A stretch of DNA of 64,000 nucleotides, from assembly GCF_041435355.1 (NCBI RefSeq), contig NZ_CP108442.1:4772501-4836500 (forward strand), read 5' to 3'. Each line of letters begins with the position of its first letter. The first letter of the stretch is position 1. The translations under genes were made by a program, and so were the position numbers. Under the pieces are notes generated by a model. The model did no database searches and was not told the origin of the DNA. It saw nothing but the letters and a program-made list of their open reading frames with translations. Below, in pieces: positions 24,742-32,932 of the stretch. This DNA comes from Streptomyces sp. NBC_01276 (GTDB lineage Bacteria > Actinomycetota > Actinomycetes > Streptomycetales > Streptomycetaceae).

Positions 24742-25674
24742 GCCCCTACCTTCCCGCCACCGCCACCGGAGTTCGCCCCGGATGAACGAGATCGCAGTTC
24801 CGCCATCGCGCGTCCGAGCGGTGCGACGGGGCGCGAGTCCTACTCCGAAAGCTCGTCGTATACGCCATCGACGCCCAGCGCAGGGCAGGCCCCTGAGCCG
24901 GGTGTCGTGACTGGTGGCCTGCCGCAATGGGGCGGCGCCACACCTTCAGCGGCCGGGGGTATGCCCACACCTTCACCAGTCCCGCCGGATCGGGACGTGA
25001 GCGTGGGCCTCAACCAAGTCGCGACGCTGCCGGACAGGACCTTGCCTTCGGTACCGGCTGCGCCTGGTGTTGGGCCTGTCGGTCCGGGGAGTGGCAACAC
25101 CAATCCCGTAGGCCTCGTTCCACCTCTGGCGTTCCCCCCGACGACAGGTCTGAAGGTGCCCGATGGTGGCCCCATGCCCAGCGCTAGGCCTCCGAGCGCC
25201 ATTGGCGGCAGCAAGGTCGTAGGGCCGCCCCCGCGGGACGCGGGCATCGTGGGTGGTCGGCCGATTTCTCCTGGCACGCCTGGAGCGGCCATCCCGCGAG
25301 GTACCGTCATCGGCGCGGAAGGCGCGCCCCCTGCCGGCCGAGGCATGCCTGGCTCGATGGGCGGTGGACTCGGTGGCCCGCACGGGCCGTCAGGTGGTTC
25401 GCCGGTCGGCCGTCGGTTGGCCATGGAGCCAGGCGGCATCATCGGAGGTCGACAGCCCGCTGTGGGTGGTCGACCGGCCACGGACGGGCAGCCGTTCACT
25501 CAGGGCGGTTCCGGACTCGTCCGCAACCCCGGCGGGATGGGCCACGCCGGCGCAGGGATTCATAACCCGAGTATGCGGCGTGGAGAGCAAGTGGGTGCAC
25601 GCCCTGACTACCTGGCTGAGGACGAAGAGACCTGGCAGGGTGACCGGCGGGTCGTTCCGCCAGTGATCGACTGA
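24250..25674 (+). CDS. WXG-like secreted substrate with Pro/Gly-rich tail, copy 2
   Basis: 474 residues. The first 164 are identical or nearly so to copy 1, including the WxG turn (GWEGEAADAFQTWV). The Pro/Gly-rich tail differs in detail but keeps shared words (GRRLAMEPGG, QPFTQGGSGLVRN) and the same C-terminal YLAEDEETWQGDRRVVPPVID. It has its own mycosin copy 9 bases downstream. The pattern - identical head, diverged tail - points to gene conversion or strong constraint on the secretion domain. Confidence 0.75.
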   Translation: MATDFEGYTHEQLLAMIASLDSETVVARATQLSGAAVVIKDIGESLRKHQVKGWEGEAADAFQTWVTGAGNATLRLADYSEEGSKWLTHAAQTMVEVKANTPKYDTSAAANLASAHEFHNDPDAQQMGRTAHAKLTGDRHEAIQQLTKLAQSYDTSATQMNKAEAPTFPPPPPEFAPDERDRSSAIARPSGATGRESYSESSSYTPSTPSAGQAPEPGVVTGGLPQWGGATPSAAGGMPTPSPVPPDRDVSVGLNQVATLPDRTLPSVPAAPGVGPVGPGSGNTNPVGLVPPLAFPPTTGLKVPDGGPMPSARPPSAIGGSKVVGPPPRDAGIVGGRPISPGTPGAAIPRGTVIGAEGAPPAGRGMPGSMGGGLGGPHGPSGGSPVGRRLAMEPGGIIGGRQPAVGGRPATDGQPFTQGGSGLVRNPGGMGHAGAGIHNPSMRRGEQVGARPDYLAEDEETWQGDRRVVPPVID

Positions 25675-25683
25675 ATAGAAGGG

Positions 25684-26862
25684 ATGTTGCACGGGATGCG
25701 TATGCGCAAGACGACCTCGACCCTGGTGGGTTTGGTGCTGGCTGGGGTCGCGGCGACCCCAGCTCATGCGCAGACGATCCGTGAGCAGCAGTGGCACCTC
25801 GATGCCATGAAGGCAGACGACATCTGGAAGACCAGTACGGGCAAGGGCATCACCGTCGCGGTCATCGACAGCGGGGTCGAGCGCATTCCCGAGCTCGATG
25901 GTCAAGTTCTCCCCGGCAAGGACTTTGCGGAGGGGTACAAAGGTGACGAACGCACGGGCTACAACACCCATGGCACTTCGATGGCGGCTTTGATCGCTGG
26001 CTCGGGTCGGCATCCCAGTGGCGACGGAGCGTTTGGGCTGGCACCAGGCGCGAAGATTCTCCCCATTCGAGTTCCGGATGAGATGAGTGCTTCGACTCCG
26101 TCTTGGGTTGACGCCATCAGGTATGCGGCGGAATCGGACGCAAAGGTCATTAATATTTCCCTTGGGGTTGAAGGCTCACCCAAGGATGACGAGGCGCGTG
26201 CTTCGGTCGTCAAATACGCACTATCCAAGGGGAAATTGATCTTCGCTGCTGTGGGTAACGATGGCGACACGACCAATAAGTTGGAGTATCCAGGTGCCAC
26301 ACCCGGAGTCGTAGGTGTGGGCGCTGTGGGCGCTGACGGTGGTGCGACGAAGGAGTCTCAGCACGGTCCGCAAGTCGACATGGCGGCCCCTGGCATCGGC
26401 ATCATCACGGCCTGCGCGAGAGAGACAGGGCTCTGTACCAGCGAAGGCACCAGCGACGCCACCGCCCTAGCCTCTGCCTCCGCCGCCCTGCTCTGGTCGG
26501 TCCACCCCGACTGGACCAACAACCAGGTCCTCCGGGTCCTGCTGAACACCGCTGGCAAGCCCGCGGACGGTGCCGAGCGGAACGACTACGTCGGGTACGG
26601 CGTCGTCCGGCCGCGGATCGCGGTGCCCACGCCCGGGGACCCGGGGCCCGCAGACGTGTTTCCGCTGCCCGATCTGGCGGCGGCCGGCACCGCTGGCGGG
26701 AAAACGGCTGAAACTGGCGCGTCCAAGCCCGTACCGTTGCCCGAGGCAGGCGTTAAAAAGAGTGACGGCAGTAGCCTTCCGTGGATCGCCCTCGGGCTGG
26801 GTGCCTGCGTCGTCATCGGCGGGGCCGTTACCGCCGTCGCCGTACGTCGCAACCGCCGCTGA
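25684..26862 (+). CDS. Mycosin-like S8 serine protease, copy 2
   Basis: 392 residues with the same layout as copy 1: signal peptide (VGLVLAGVAATPAHA), subtilase domain, Ala/Lys linker, C-terminal anchor (LPWIALGLGACVVIGGAVTAV). Triad: Asp in VAVIDSGV, His in YNTHGTSMAAL, Ser in SEGTSDAT; oxyanion Asn in AVGND. N- and C-terminal DNA is close to copy 1, while the substrate-facing middle (around residues 70-240) is clearly diverged and less GC-rich. The two proteases may have different cleavage targets. Confidence 0.9.
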   Translation: MLHGMRMRKTTSTLVGLVLAGVAATPAHAQTIREQQWHLDAMKADDIWKTSTGKGITVAVIDSGVERIPELDGQVLPGKDFAEGYKGDERTGYNTHGTSMAALIAGSGRHPSGDGAFGLAPGAKILPIRVPDEMSASTPSWVDAIRYAAESDAKVINISLGVEGSPKDDEARASVVKYALSKGKLIFAAVGNDGDTTNKLEYPGATPGVVGVGAVGADGGATKESQHGPQVDMAAPGIGIITACARETGLCTSEGTSDATALASASAALLWSVHPDWTNNQVLRVLLNTAGKPADGAERNDYVGYGVVRPRIAVPTPGDPGPADVFPLPDLAAAGTAGGKTAETGASKPVPLPEAGVKKSDGSSLPWIALGLGACVVIGGAVTAVAVRRNRR

Positions 26863-26895
26863 ACCGAACAGACCGCACTGCCCCTGGAGGCCCGG

Positions 26896-27306
26896 ATGTC
26901 GTTCGACGAGGAATGGGCCGCCGCGCGCACCACGGCAGCGGCCAACGTTTCCATGCGGCTCAACCAGGCCCCGGCCGCCGGCGGTCAGGACCTCGAACTC
27001 AACCAGGACCACATCGGCGCCGTCGGCACCGAGGCGCACACGCTGCACTCCCGCCTCCAGACCGACGGCAAGCACGCCGCCACCGCCACCGCCGAAGCGG
27101 CCGGCGCGCTCGGCAGGGAGGGCTTCGCGAGCGGGGCGGCCCTGACGAAGCTCAACTCCCGTTGGGAGAGCCAGGTGAAAACCCTCGTCGCCGCCTGCGC
27201 GCAGATCTCCAATGGGCTGAACTACTCCCTCTCCTCGCACAACAAGGAAGAGCAGCAGCTCTACGCCGAGTTCACGACCTCGAAGCTCGACGAATACCTC
27301 AAGTAG
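26896..27306 (+). CDS. Small helical WXG100-like protein
   Basis: 136 residues, predicted all-helical. No named family recognised with certainty. The segment LNSRWESQVKTLVAACAQIS resembles the central turn of WXG100 proteins, although the exact WxG triplet is WES. Size and position, 9 bases ahead of a large WxG-headed protein, suggest an ESX-type secretion partner or chaperone. Confidence 0.6.
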   Translation: MSFDEEWAAARTTAAANVSMRLNQAPAAGGQDLELNQDHIGAVGTEAHTLHSRLQTDGKHAATATAEAAGALGREGFASGAALTKLNSRWESQVKTLVAACAQISNGLNYSLSSHNKEEQQLYAEFTTSKLDEYLK

Positions 27307-27315
27307 GCGGCGCCC

Positions 27316-29601
27316 GTGCTGACGTACGAGAACGTGCTCAACGCCCCCGTCGACAAGCTCCAGACGGCGGCCACCGACTGGCAGGCCATGGTCGCGAAGC
27401 TGGAGGAGCTGGCGGAGACGGCCCGCAACGGCATGAAGGCCAAGGCCGACAAGGCCGAGTGGAGCGGGGTCACCGCCGGGGTGGCGCGGCCGTTCGTGGC
27501 GAAGACGGCCAAGGAGTTCGAGGACGCCGCCAAGGAGGCCAAGGGCATCCAACTGCTCCTCGCCGAAGCGCACACCTCCTTCGAAGCCGCCCGCGAGCAG
27601 CTGAAAAAGCTGGCCCAGGACGCGCCTGCGGCCGGATTCAGGATTGATGAGGCCGGCAGGGTCTCCGCCTTGCCTCTGGCGACCGACGCCGAGCGGTACG
27701 CGGCCCGGCACGACCCCGACTACCAGGAGTCCGTCCGCAAGAACCGGGATCTGTGGCAGGAGCGCGTCAAAAGGGCCGTCGAGGATGCGCAGGACGCCGA
27801 CGACTCCTTGGTCCGTGCGCTGCAGGCCAACCTTGCGGAAGACCACAATTTCAGCGCGCCGAGATTCGAGACGCTGGACGCTGAGCAGGTCGCTCGGGCC
27901 GCCGACCTGATGAAGAAGGTCACCGGCGAGGGCGGGACGGCACGCAACGTTGAGGCTCTGCGGGAGCTGCAGGACCTGCTCGACGACAACCGAGAGGACC
28001 CCGAGTTCGCGACGGGCTTCTACCGGGTAATCGGGCCGGACGCCACGTTGGAGATGTACGCCAAGCTGTCGTTGGACGCCTCCAGCCTGGGCCAGCCCGG
28101 CCGGGACCGTCAGTTCATTGTGGCGGACATCCAGAGCGACATGGGCGCCATGCTCGGTCTCGCGACCCACAAGGATGTCCCTAACCACCTTGATGCCGCG
28201 TGGACCACCGCGTTGATGAAGGCCGGTCACAAGGAGATTGACGTGCCCGGCGGGTTCACGAAGGTGTACGGCTACCAGGCGCTCGGCGCGTTGATGCGCG
28301 AGGGGAAGTACGAGACGGAGTTCCTGACATCGGTCGGCCGTGACATGGTCGCGATGGACCGTAAGGACCCGAAGATCTGGGAATACAACGCACCGCCTGA
28401 CCCGGGTATGGCGCTCAACCAGGGCACGGGCGGCGGCCGAGGCTTTTACCCGCTGACAGGGCTGATGACGGCCCTTGGCAACAACCCGGACGCGGCCACG
28501 GCATTCTTCAACGAGCCGGTCCGCGAGGACAGCAACCACGACGGCATCGTCACTACTGCGGACAAGGCGATCGGCGGCCCCTATGGCAAATCCCAGGGGA
28601 CGGTCGATTACATGCTCGACAAGAAGCCGTACGTGGACGGGTTCGACACGGCCAGATACGGAGATCTCCACCCAGCGCAGCAGGCCGTGGGGGACGCACT
28701 CATGGCTGCGGTCTCCCACCGCAGCCCGGGCGACGAGGGCTCAGCGCCGGTGCCGCACACCAAGGAGATGGCGGCCGTCATGGAACGAATCGTCGAGAAG
28801 ATCGGCGACAAGCCCGAGCTGGTGGTGGCCAAGCCGGGTGAGGACGAGGGCCCGCTCAAGGGTCTGTCCGGGCACTTCGGCCAGATGGCTGCCGAGTACA
28901 TGCCGGACATCCAGGCCGCGGCGGAGAACGGCAGCCACCAGATCAAGGCCAATGGCGAGATGGCAGTGTTCCACAAGGCAGACATGGCGGCGTTCATCGG
29001 CGTCGTGGGCCAGGACCCCGATGCCTATGGCGCCATCACCAACTCGCAGCGGGCCTTCACTACCGCGCTCGTCAACGATGTCGTGGCGCACCGGGGTGAG
29101 TACGAGGACGTGGATGCTGCGATCAAGAGCGCCGTGCACCCAGGTGGACAGATTGCGGGGATCCTGTCAGAGGCGCGGGCCGAGGGTGCGTTTGCCGAGA
29201 ACGGTCACAAGCAGGAGGAATACGTCAAGGGCGTTGAAGACAATGCCAAGTGGATCAACCGTGGCATCAACGCAGCGGGCGTGAAGTACATCGAATTGGT
29301 GCCGGGAGCCGGCGACGTCGTGGAGTGGCTTCAAGAGGACATTACGGAGAGCGTGGTCGAGCGGGCGAAGAAGGACCAGGCGGAGAAGACGGGGGAACTC
29401 GATCACAAGGCAGTTATCGACTACACGAACGCACAAATGGAAGCCGGCATGTCCGCGGCGCAGTCGGTGCGCCATGCCCTACGGGGGAGCGGAATGAACG
29501 AGCGAAGCATCGACGCCCTCGCGGGGGTGGCCTCGACGGAGACGGCGAACGCGCACGCGGTAGGGCGCGGCCAAGTCGTGACCTCGAATGGCGGCTCCTG
29601 A
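27316..29601 (+). CDS. Large protein with N-terminal WxG-like helical domain (DUF6571-like)
   Basis: 761 residues from GTG 27316. The first 100 residues form a WXG/LXG-type helical hairpin (KAEWSGVTAG at the turn). The rest has no enzyme motif I can name. It resembles the DUF6571-type proteins of Streptomyces (my recollection), with phrases such as YRVIGPDATLEMYAKLSLDA and FFNEPVREDSNHDGIVTTADKAIGGP. A small helical protein precedes it and a lipoprotein follows with a one-base overlap. The layout resembles type VII effector operons (chaperone - effector - immunity), but no toxic activity can be seen. Confidence 0.65.
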   Translation: MLTYENVLNAPVDKLQTAATDWQAMVAKLEELAETARNGMKAKADKAEWSGVTAGVARPFVAKTAKEFEDAAKEAKGIQLLLAEAHTSFEAAREQLKKLAQDAPAAGFRIDEAGRVSALPLATDAERYAARHDPDYQESVRKNRDLWQERVKRAVEDAQDADDSLVRALQANLAEDHNFSAPRFETLDAEQVARAADLMKKVTGEGGTARNVEALRELQDLLDDNREDPEFATGFYRVIGPDATLEMYAKLSLDASSLGQPGRDRQFIVADIQSDMGAMLGLATHKDVPNHLDAAWTTALMKAGHKEIDVPGGFTKVYGYQALGALMREGKYETEFLTSVGRDMVAMDRKDPKIWEYNAPPDPGMALNQGTGGGRGFYPLTGLMTALGNNPDAATAFFNEPVREDSNHDGIVTTADKAIGGPYGKSQGTVDYMLDKKPYVDGFDTARYGDLHPAQQAVGDALMAAVSHRSPGDEGSAPVPHTKEMAAVMERIVEKIGDKPELVVAKPGEDEGPLKGLSGHFGQMAAEYMPDIQAAAENGSHQIKANGEMAVFHKADMAAFIGVVGQDPDAYGAITNSQRAFTTALVNDVVAHRGEYEDVDAAIKSAVHPGGQIAGILSEARAEGAFAENGHKQEEYVKGVEDNAKWINRGINAAGVKYIELVPGAGDVVEWLQEDITESVVERAKKDQAEKTGELDHKAVIDYTNAQMEAGMSAAQSVRHALRGSGMNERSIDALAGVASTETANAHAVGRGQVVTSNGGS

Positions 29602-30155
29602 TGCGCGCCACGTGTGCCAGGCGCGTTCCGCGTGTGTGCGTGGTCACGCTCGCATCGGTATTCGTGTTGGCCGGCTGCGGCGAGGAGGAGAGGCCGGTGG
29701 CGCGGCAGTTGGCCGAGCACACCTGTTTCGGTATTTTCACGCCGTCCGACCTCGAACCACTGATGGGTGCGGGTGAGACCGTGAAGGAGGTCTCGCCGGT
29801 GGACGTGAGGCTGACTTCTGCGCGTCGCGGGGCGACGTGCAACGTCTACGTCGATGGCAAGGGGCGGTTCATAGCCTCCGCCACACGGCAGCCCCTGGAG
29901 CAGAGCTTTCCCTGGAACACGGTCGGGACCGCGCCGGCCCCGGAACCGTTGGCGCTCGGGGACAAGGGCATCGTGTGGGACGCGGGAGCCAGGGTTGTCC
30001 TCGCCTGCAAGGGATCCCAGGACTCGTTCGGGCTAGAGCTCATGATCGGCGGGTCCGTGGAGCATGTCGCGTCGGCCGAGCGGCGTCCGCTGTTCACGGG
30101 GCTCATGAAGAAGTTCGTGGAGGCTGCCCGTGAGCAGACCGCTTGCGGAGTGTGA
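29601..30155 (+). CDS. Secreted lipoprotein
   Basis: 184 residues. Signal peptide with lipobox (VFVLAGC, Cys 26 as the lipidated residue), then a globular domain containing three more cysteines (HTCFGIF, ATCNVYV, VLACKGS) and a fourth near the end (QTACGV), so disulfides are likely outside the cell. Translationally coupled to the 761-residue gene by a one-base overlap. It could be an immunity or anchor protein for its neighbour; this is inference from position only. Confidence 0.7.
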   Translation: MRATCARRVPRVCVVTLASVFVLAGCGEEERPVARQLAEHTCFGIFTPSDLEPLMGAGETVKEVSPVDVRLTSARRGATCNVYVDGKGRFIASATRQPLEQSFPWNTVGTAPAPEPLALGDKGIVWDAGARVVLACKGSQDSFGLELMIGGSVEHVASAERRPLFTGLMKKFVEAAREQTACGV

Positions 30156-30174
30156 AGACTTCCCGCAGACGCCC

Positions 30175-30209
30175 CCGCCCGCCCGGGGTGGTGCGTTCCG
30201 GGCGGGCGG
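30175..30209 (+). terminator. Hairpin ending the ESX-associated cluster
   Basis: A 12-bp inverted repeat (CCGCCCGCCCGG / CCGGGCGGGCGG) with an 11-base loop lies between the lipoprotein gene and the left att site. Confidence 0.55.
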
Positions 30210-30218
30210 CCCTCCGTG

Positions 30219-30261
30219 GAAGCCGTGACCGGAATCGAACCGGCGTAACTCGCTTTGCAGG
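30219..30261. other. Left attachment site (partial tRNA-Cys copy)
   Basis: 43 bases identical to 44194-44236: the 3' half of the tRNA-Cys gene (minus strand), from the discriminator base through the T-arm to the anticodon loop. The sequence then diverges, so no tRNA can be made here. This is the original chromosomal 3' end displaced by the insertion. Confidence 0.93.
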
Positions 30262-30368
30262 TTTGTCCGTGCTGGCCGGCGGGCGGGTCGTTGTCGTTCA
30301 ACCCCGTTCGTTTCCGTACTCCCACCCGGACTGTGGACCGTTGTGAACGGCTTCGGACGGGGGTGAAC

Positions 30369-30387
30369 GAGACGGAAACTGAGACGG
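30369..30387. repeat. Candidate integrase arm-binding site, left end
   Basis: GAGACGGAAACTGAGACGG differs by one base from 44110-44128 near the right att site and lies in the same orientation. Within each copy GAGACGG occurs twice, 12 bases apart. Confidence 0.55.
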
Positions 30388-30427
30388 AGTACCGTCAGGC
30401 TGGCCTGCGCTTCCATCCCCGCAGACG

Positions 30428-30955
30428 TCAGGAGCGAGGGTCGTCCAGGGCCGCGATCACAGCTGCCGGATCACCGTCGTACAAGACGTGTTGTTCGTCT
30501 GCTGCTGGGGGGACGAACCGCGTGCGGTACCGCTGTAGGTCGCTTTCGGAGAAGTAGATTGAGTTGGGATCGTCGGCGTGGAACTCGTTGCGCTTGTTGA
30601 TCCTCGCCCACAGCTCGTCATGGCTAGCGGCAAGGTAAACGAGCACGGGCGTTGCGCCCGCATCCGCAGCGATCGCACGCCACTTCGCCCGGTCTTCCGG
30701 CGTCCAGAAACCGTGATCCACCACGACATCGTGGCCAGCCCTGAGCTGCTTCCGCAGATCGGCAGCCACGTCTTCGAGGACGGGGCGCTCAAGGGTGGGG
30801 AAGACACCCCGGGGGAAGTCCACCCCGTAGACGCCGTGTCGGCGGAACATCTCTTCGTCCGGGCACAGCCGTACGAAGCCGCGAGCGGTGAGAGTGCGGG
30901 AGAGGGTCGTCTTGCCAGAGCCGGGTAGGCCGGCCATCAGGACACAGACCGTCAC
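30428..30955 (-). CDS. P-loop kinase/AAA-family ATPase of the element (zeta-toxin-like fold)
   Basis: 175 residues from GTG 30955, whose GTGA overlaps the stop of the GntR gene; a longer frame from 30982 is less likely. Walker A GLPGSGKTTLSRTL is followed by HDVVVDHGFWTPEDRAKW and a lid-like segment with ARINKRNEFHADD, typical of small kinases such as gluconate kinase, Pnk or zeta-toxin relatives. No antitoxin-like partner is next to it other than the GntR regulator. In AICEs the gene next to korSA often modulates replication; a role here is unproven. Confidence 0.75.
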   Translation of the reverse strand: MTVCVLMAGLPGSGKTTLSRTLTARGFVRLCPDEEMFRRHGVYGVDFPRGVFPTLERPVLEDVAADLRKQLRAGHDVVVDHGFWTPEDRAKWRAIAADAGATPVLVYLAASHDELWARINKRNEFHADDPNSIYFSESDLQRYRTRFVPPAADEQHVLYDGDPAAVIAALDDPRS

Positions 30956-31710
30956 GCGGTCACCTCTGATTCCGTTCGCCATGTCCGGCCAGGGCCTCCG
31001 AGGTCCACGCCGTACTCAACGATGTTGCCCTCACTGTCCACGAACTTGGCCGTCATCACGACTACCGGGTCCGTCGGCGGGTTGTCGAGGTCCAGCTCCA
31101 AGAGCTGTGCGTACTCGGGAGTCAGTGGGCGGGCGGAAGCGGTGTCGATACGGTGGCTGATCGGGTGGCCGGTCGCCTGGGCAATGAGCTGAAGTGACGT
31201 GCCCCCCGTCAGGCGCGCGCTCTCTGCGAGCTGGGGGATCAGCTTCCCGTACCGAGCCGGAATCCATGACGTGCTGTGAGCGACGATGCCGTGTCGGTCC
31301 CGGTATACGCGGCTACGGCGAACCACGTCTGAGCCGGGCTTGATGTCCAGGGCTTGCGCCACGTCGTCGGGCGCGGGTACCACGGCCGCCTGGTGCGAGT
31401 CGGACCGCTCGCCTGCCCCCCAGCTCGACCCGGTGCGGCGGCCCCGGTCCTGCCGCTGGGACCCCGACGACATAGGGGCCGGCTGGTCGAGCACTTCGGT
31501 CCCGATGCCGTGGATGCCACGGACAAGCCCCTCGTTGCGCAGCTTGCGCAGGGCCTTTTCCGCCGTCGCCGTGCTGACTTTCCACTCTTCCGACATGTTC
31601 TTGATGCTCGGCAAGAGGGTCCCCGGCTGGAGCTGACCGGACGTAATCAGCTCTGCGTAGTGGGCGGCAATCCTCGCGTAAGGCGCCCGATTGTCGGCCT
31701 GGCCTGCCAT
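30952..31710 (-). CDS. GntR-family repressor of the element (KorSA-like)
   Basis: 252 residues: N-terminal winged helix (PYARIAAHYAELITSGQLQPGTLLPS ... KVSTATAEKALRKLRNEGLV, residues 8-75) and a C-terminal UTRA ligand-binding domain (about 105-245). KorSA of pSAM2 is a GntR-type regulator that keeps transfer and replication genes silent. Ribosome site GAGGAG precedes the ATG. An operator-like repeat cluster lies directly upstream, suggesting autoregulation and control of the divergent region. Confidence 0.85.
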   Translation of the reverse strand: MAGQADNRAPYARIAAHYAELITSGQLQPGTLLPSIKNMSEEWKVSTATAEKALRKLRNEGLVRGIHGIGTEVLDQPAPMSSGSQRQDRGRRTGSSWGAGERSDSHQAAVVPAPDDVAQALDIKPGSDVVRRSRVYRDRHGIVAHSTSWIPARYGKLIPQLAESARLTGGTSLQLIAQATGHPISHRIDTASARPLTPEYAQLLELDLDNPPTDPVVVMTAKFVDSEGNIVEYGVDLGGPGRTWRTESEVTA

Positions 31711-31732
31711 GTTTTCCGCTCCTCGCGACGAC

Positions 31733-31794
31733 TTCCCTGGGGTTCCCTAGCTTACCGCTTGACACCGCAGGGAACCCTAGGGAACCTTAGGGAT
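31733..31794. promoter_or_regulatory. Operator cluster of the GntR repressor, divergent promoter region
   Basis: The octamer AGGGAACC occurs at 31769 and 31779 and, inverted as GGTTCCCT, at 31741; partial copies are TTCCCT (31733) and TTAGGGA (31787). A consensus TTGACA (31759-31764, plus strand) sits between the two arms. The symmetry fits dimeric GntR binding that blocks promoters in both directions. Confidence 0.6.
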
Positions 31795-32339
31795 GTCCCC
31801 GCCGGTCGGTTCGCCGGACGGTAGGGGGCGGGACCTCAATGTGCCCTGAGTCATGGGCCGTTCGGGGTCAAGGGGCCCGGGACAGAGCGGGCCGAGGGCG
31901 CACACCGGACCCTGGTCATTCCGGAGGGCTTAGACCGAAAGGTCACGTCTCCATACGCCTTCGCCAGGCATGGCGGCTCTACCTCATACGGGAGCCGCAT
32001 CCCTGAAGGAGACAGCGCACCAACCGAACCAGCTCTGGAGGTTGTTGTGCACCAACGAAGACTCCTGGCGCCCGTCGTGCTGGACCGGCACAACGGGCCG
32101 CCCTCCGCGTCATCCCCTGAGCCGCCGCGACAACGCACCGGGATAGCCGGTGATCCGCAGCTCAGGGCCGCAGCCTCAGGCTGCGGCGGCTGCCTCCTCC
32201 GCACGTCCAGCGCTTCGGCGCTCTACGTGCGGGGCCGAGGGGAGCTGGCAGATCCACTCCGCCCCAACGCAGTGCAGCCCCCGGCGCTCGAACGCCGGGG
32301 GCTGCTGAGTCCCGTTCCTCTCTCGAAGGAGCAAGACCC
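31795..32339 (+). other. Non-coding region with a series of RNA hairpins ahead of the transfer operon
   Basis: 545 bases without a convincing gene. Consecutive hairpins on the plus strand: GACC-GAAA-GGTC (31932-31943); a CTGAG/CTCAG-closed segment (32117-32165); CCGCAGCCT/AGGCTGCGG (about 32168-32186); GCACGT..AGCGC-UUCG-GCGCT..ACGTGC (32201-32230); and a perfect 13-bp stem GCAGCCCCCGGCG/CGCCGGGGGCTGC (32274-32306). A 98-codon frame from 32047 exists but looks like a by-product of the repeats. It could be a long regulatory leader, an untranslated RNA or an origin element. Confidence 0.55.
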
Positions 32340-32609
32340 ATGAAGTCCATCGCTGCACTTCAGAACCTCGTTACCCCGTGGTCTGACGGCTTGGAGCCGT
32401 CGGACGCGGAGCTGGACGCCATCGAGATCGAGCTGCCGCTGATCCTGGCGGAGGTCGACCTCCTCGACGCCCTGATCACGATGCTGGACCGACCCGCGTC
32501 CGAGTTCGACGCCCGCCGGATCCGCCGGGCCCGCAACCGGGTCCTGGCGGCCCGGCGCGACCTGACCAACCGCACCGCCGACACCAGCATGCCGGGAGAT
32601 GCGGCATGA
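32340..32609 (+). CDS. Small AICE protein (DUF6284-like)
   Basis: 89 residues, ATG start with GAAGGAG upstream. Acidic helical N-terminal part (EPSDAELDAIEIELPLILAEVDLLDALI) and a basic C-terminal part (RRIRRARNRVLAARRDL). Resembles, from memory, the DUF6284 proteins found at the head of Streptomyces AICE transfer operons. Function unknown. Overlaps the next gene by 4 bases (ATGA). Confidence 0.75.
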   Translation: MKSIAALQNLVTPWSDGLEPSDAELDAIEIELPLILAEVDLLDALITMLDRPASEFDARRIRRARNRVLAARRDLTNRTADTSMPGDAA

Positions 32610-32932
32610 GCAAGCAGATCTTCCGTGCGCAGCTGTCGCTGCGCTGCTGCGGTACGAGTGCGCCGGAGCGGACGGCCGGCCCGTGCTGGCAGCTGTACGT
32701 GGCCCAGTTCGGTCTGGTCAGCGAGTGGCCCACCTTCACGTGGCCGACGTCGGCCGTGATCCCGACCGTCGAGGCGCGCCAGGCGGCCCTGGCCTACCTC
32801 GGGTTCACGCTCGTCGAGGACGGCGAGTGGGAGTGGACGGAGCACACCGGTCCGGACTACCACCCGCACCCGGTACGCGTCCTTCTGCTGGGCGCGGTCA
32901 AGGTCCGGCAGCTGGGAAGCGGGTCGGTATGA
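32606..32932 (+). CDS. Small AICE protein (DUF6303-like)
   Basis: 108 residues. Begins with a beta-strand-like MSKQIFRAQLSLRCC and ends with YLGFTLVEDGEWEWTEHTGPDYHPHPVRV, a pattern recalled from DUF6303 proteins of Streptomyces plasmids and AICEs. No catalytic motif. Coupled to both neighbours by ATGA overlaps, so part of the same operon. Confidence 0.7.
   Translation: MSKQIFRAQLSLRCCGTSAPERTAGPCWQLYVAQFGLVSEWPTFTWPTSAVIPTVEARQAALAYLGFTLVEDGEWEWTEHTGPDYHPHPVRVLLLGAVKVRQLGSGSV

Noticed and set aside
30219..30261. Second tRNA gene at the left end of the mobile element
   Set aside because: Only the 3' half is present; the 5' half and half of the anticodon stem are missing. It is the att duplicate.
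32047..32343. 98-codon gene in the AICE control region
   Set aside because: It is made mostly of hairpin sequence, has no ribosome site and no family resemblance, and overlaps the next gene's leader.
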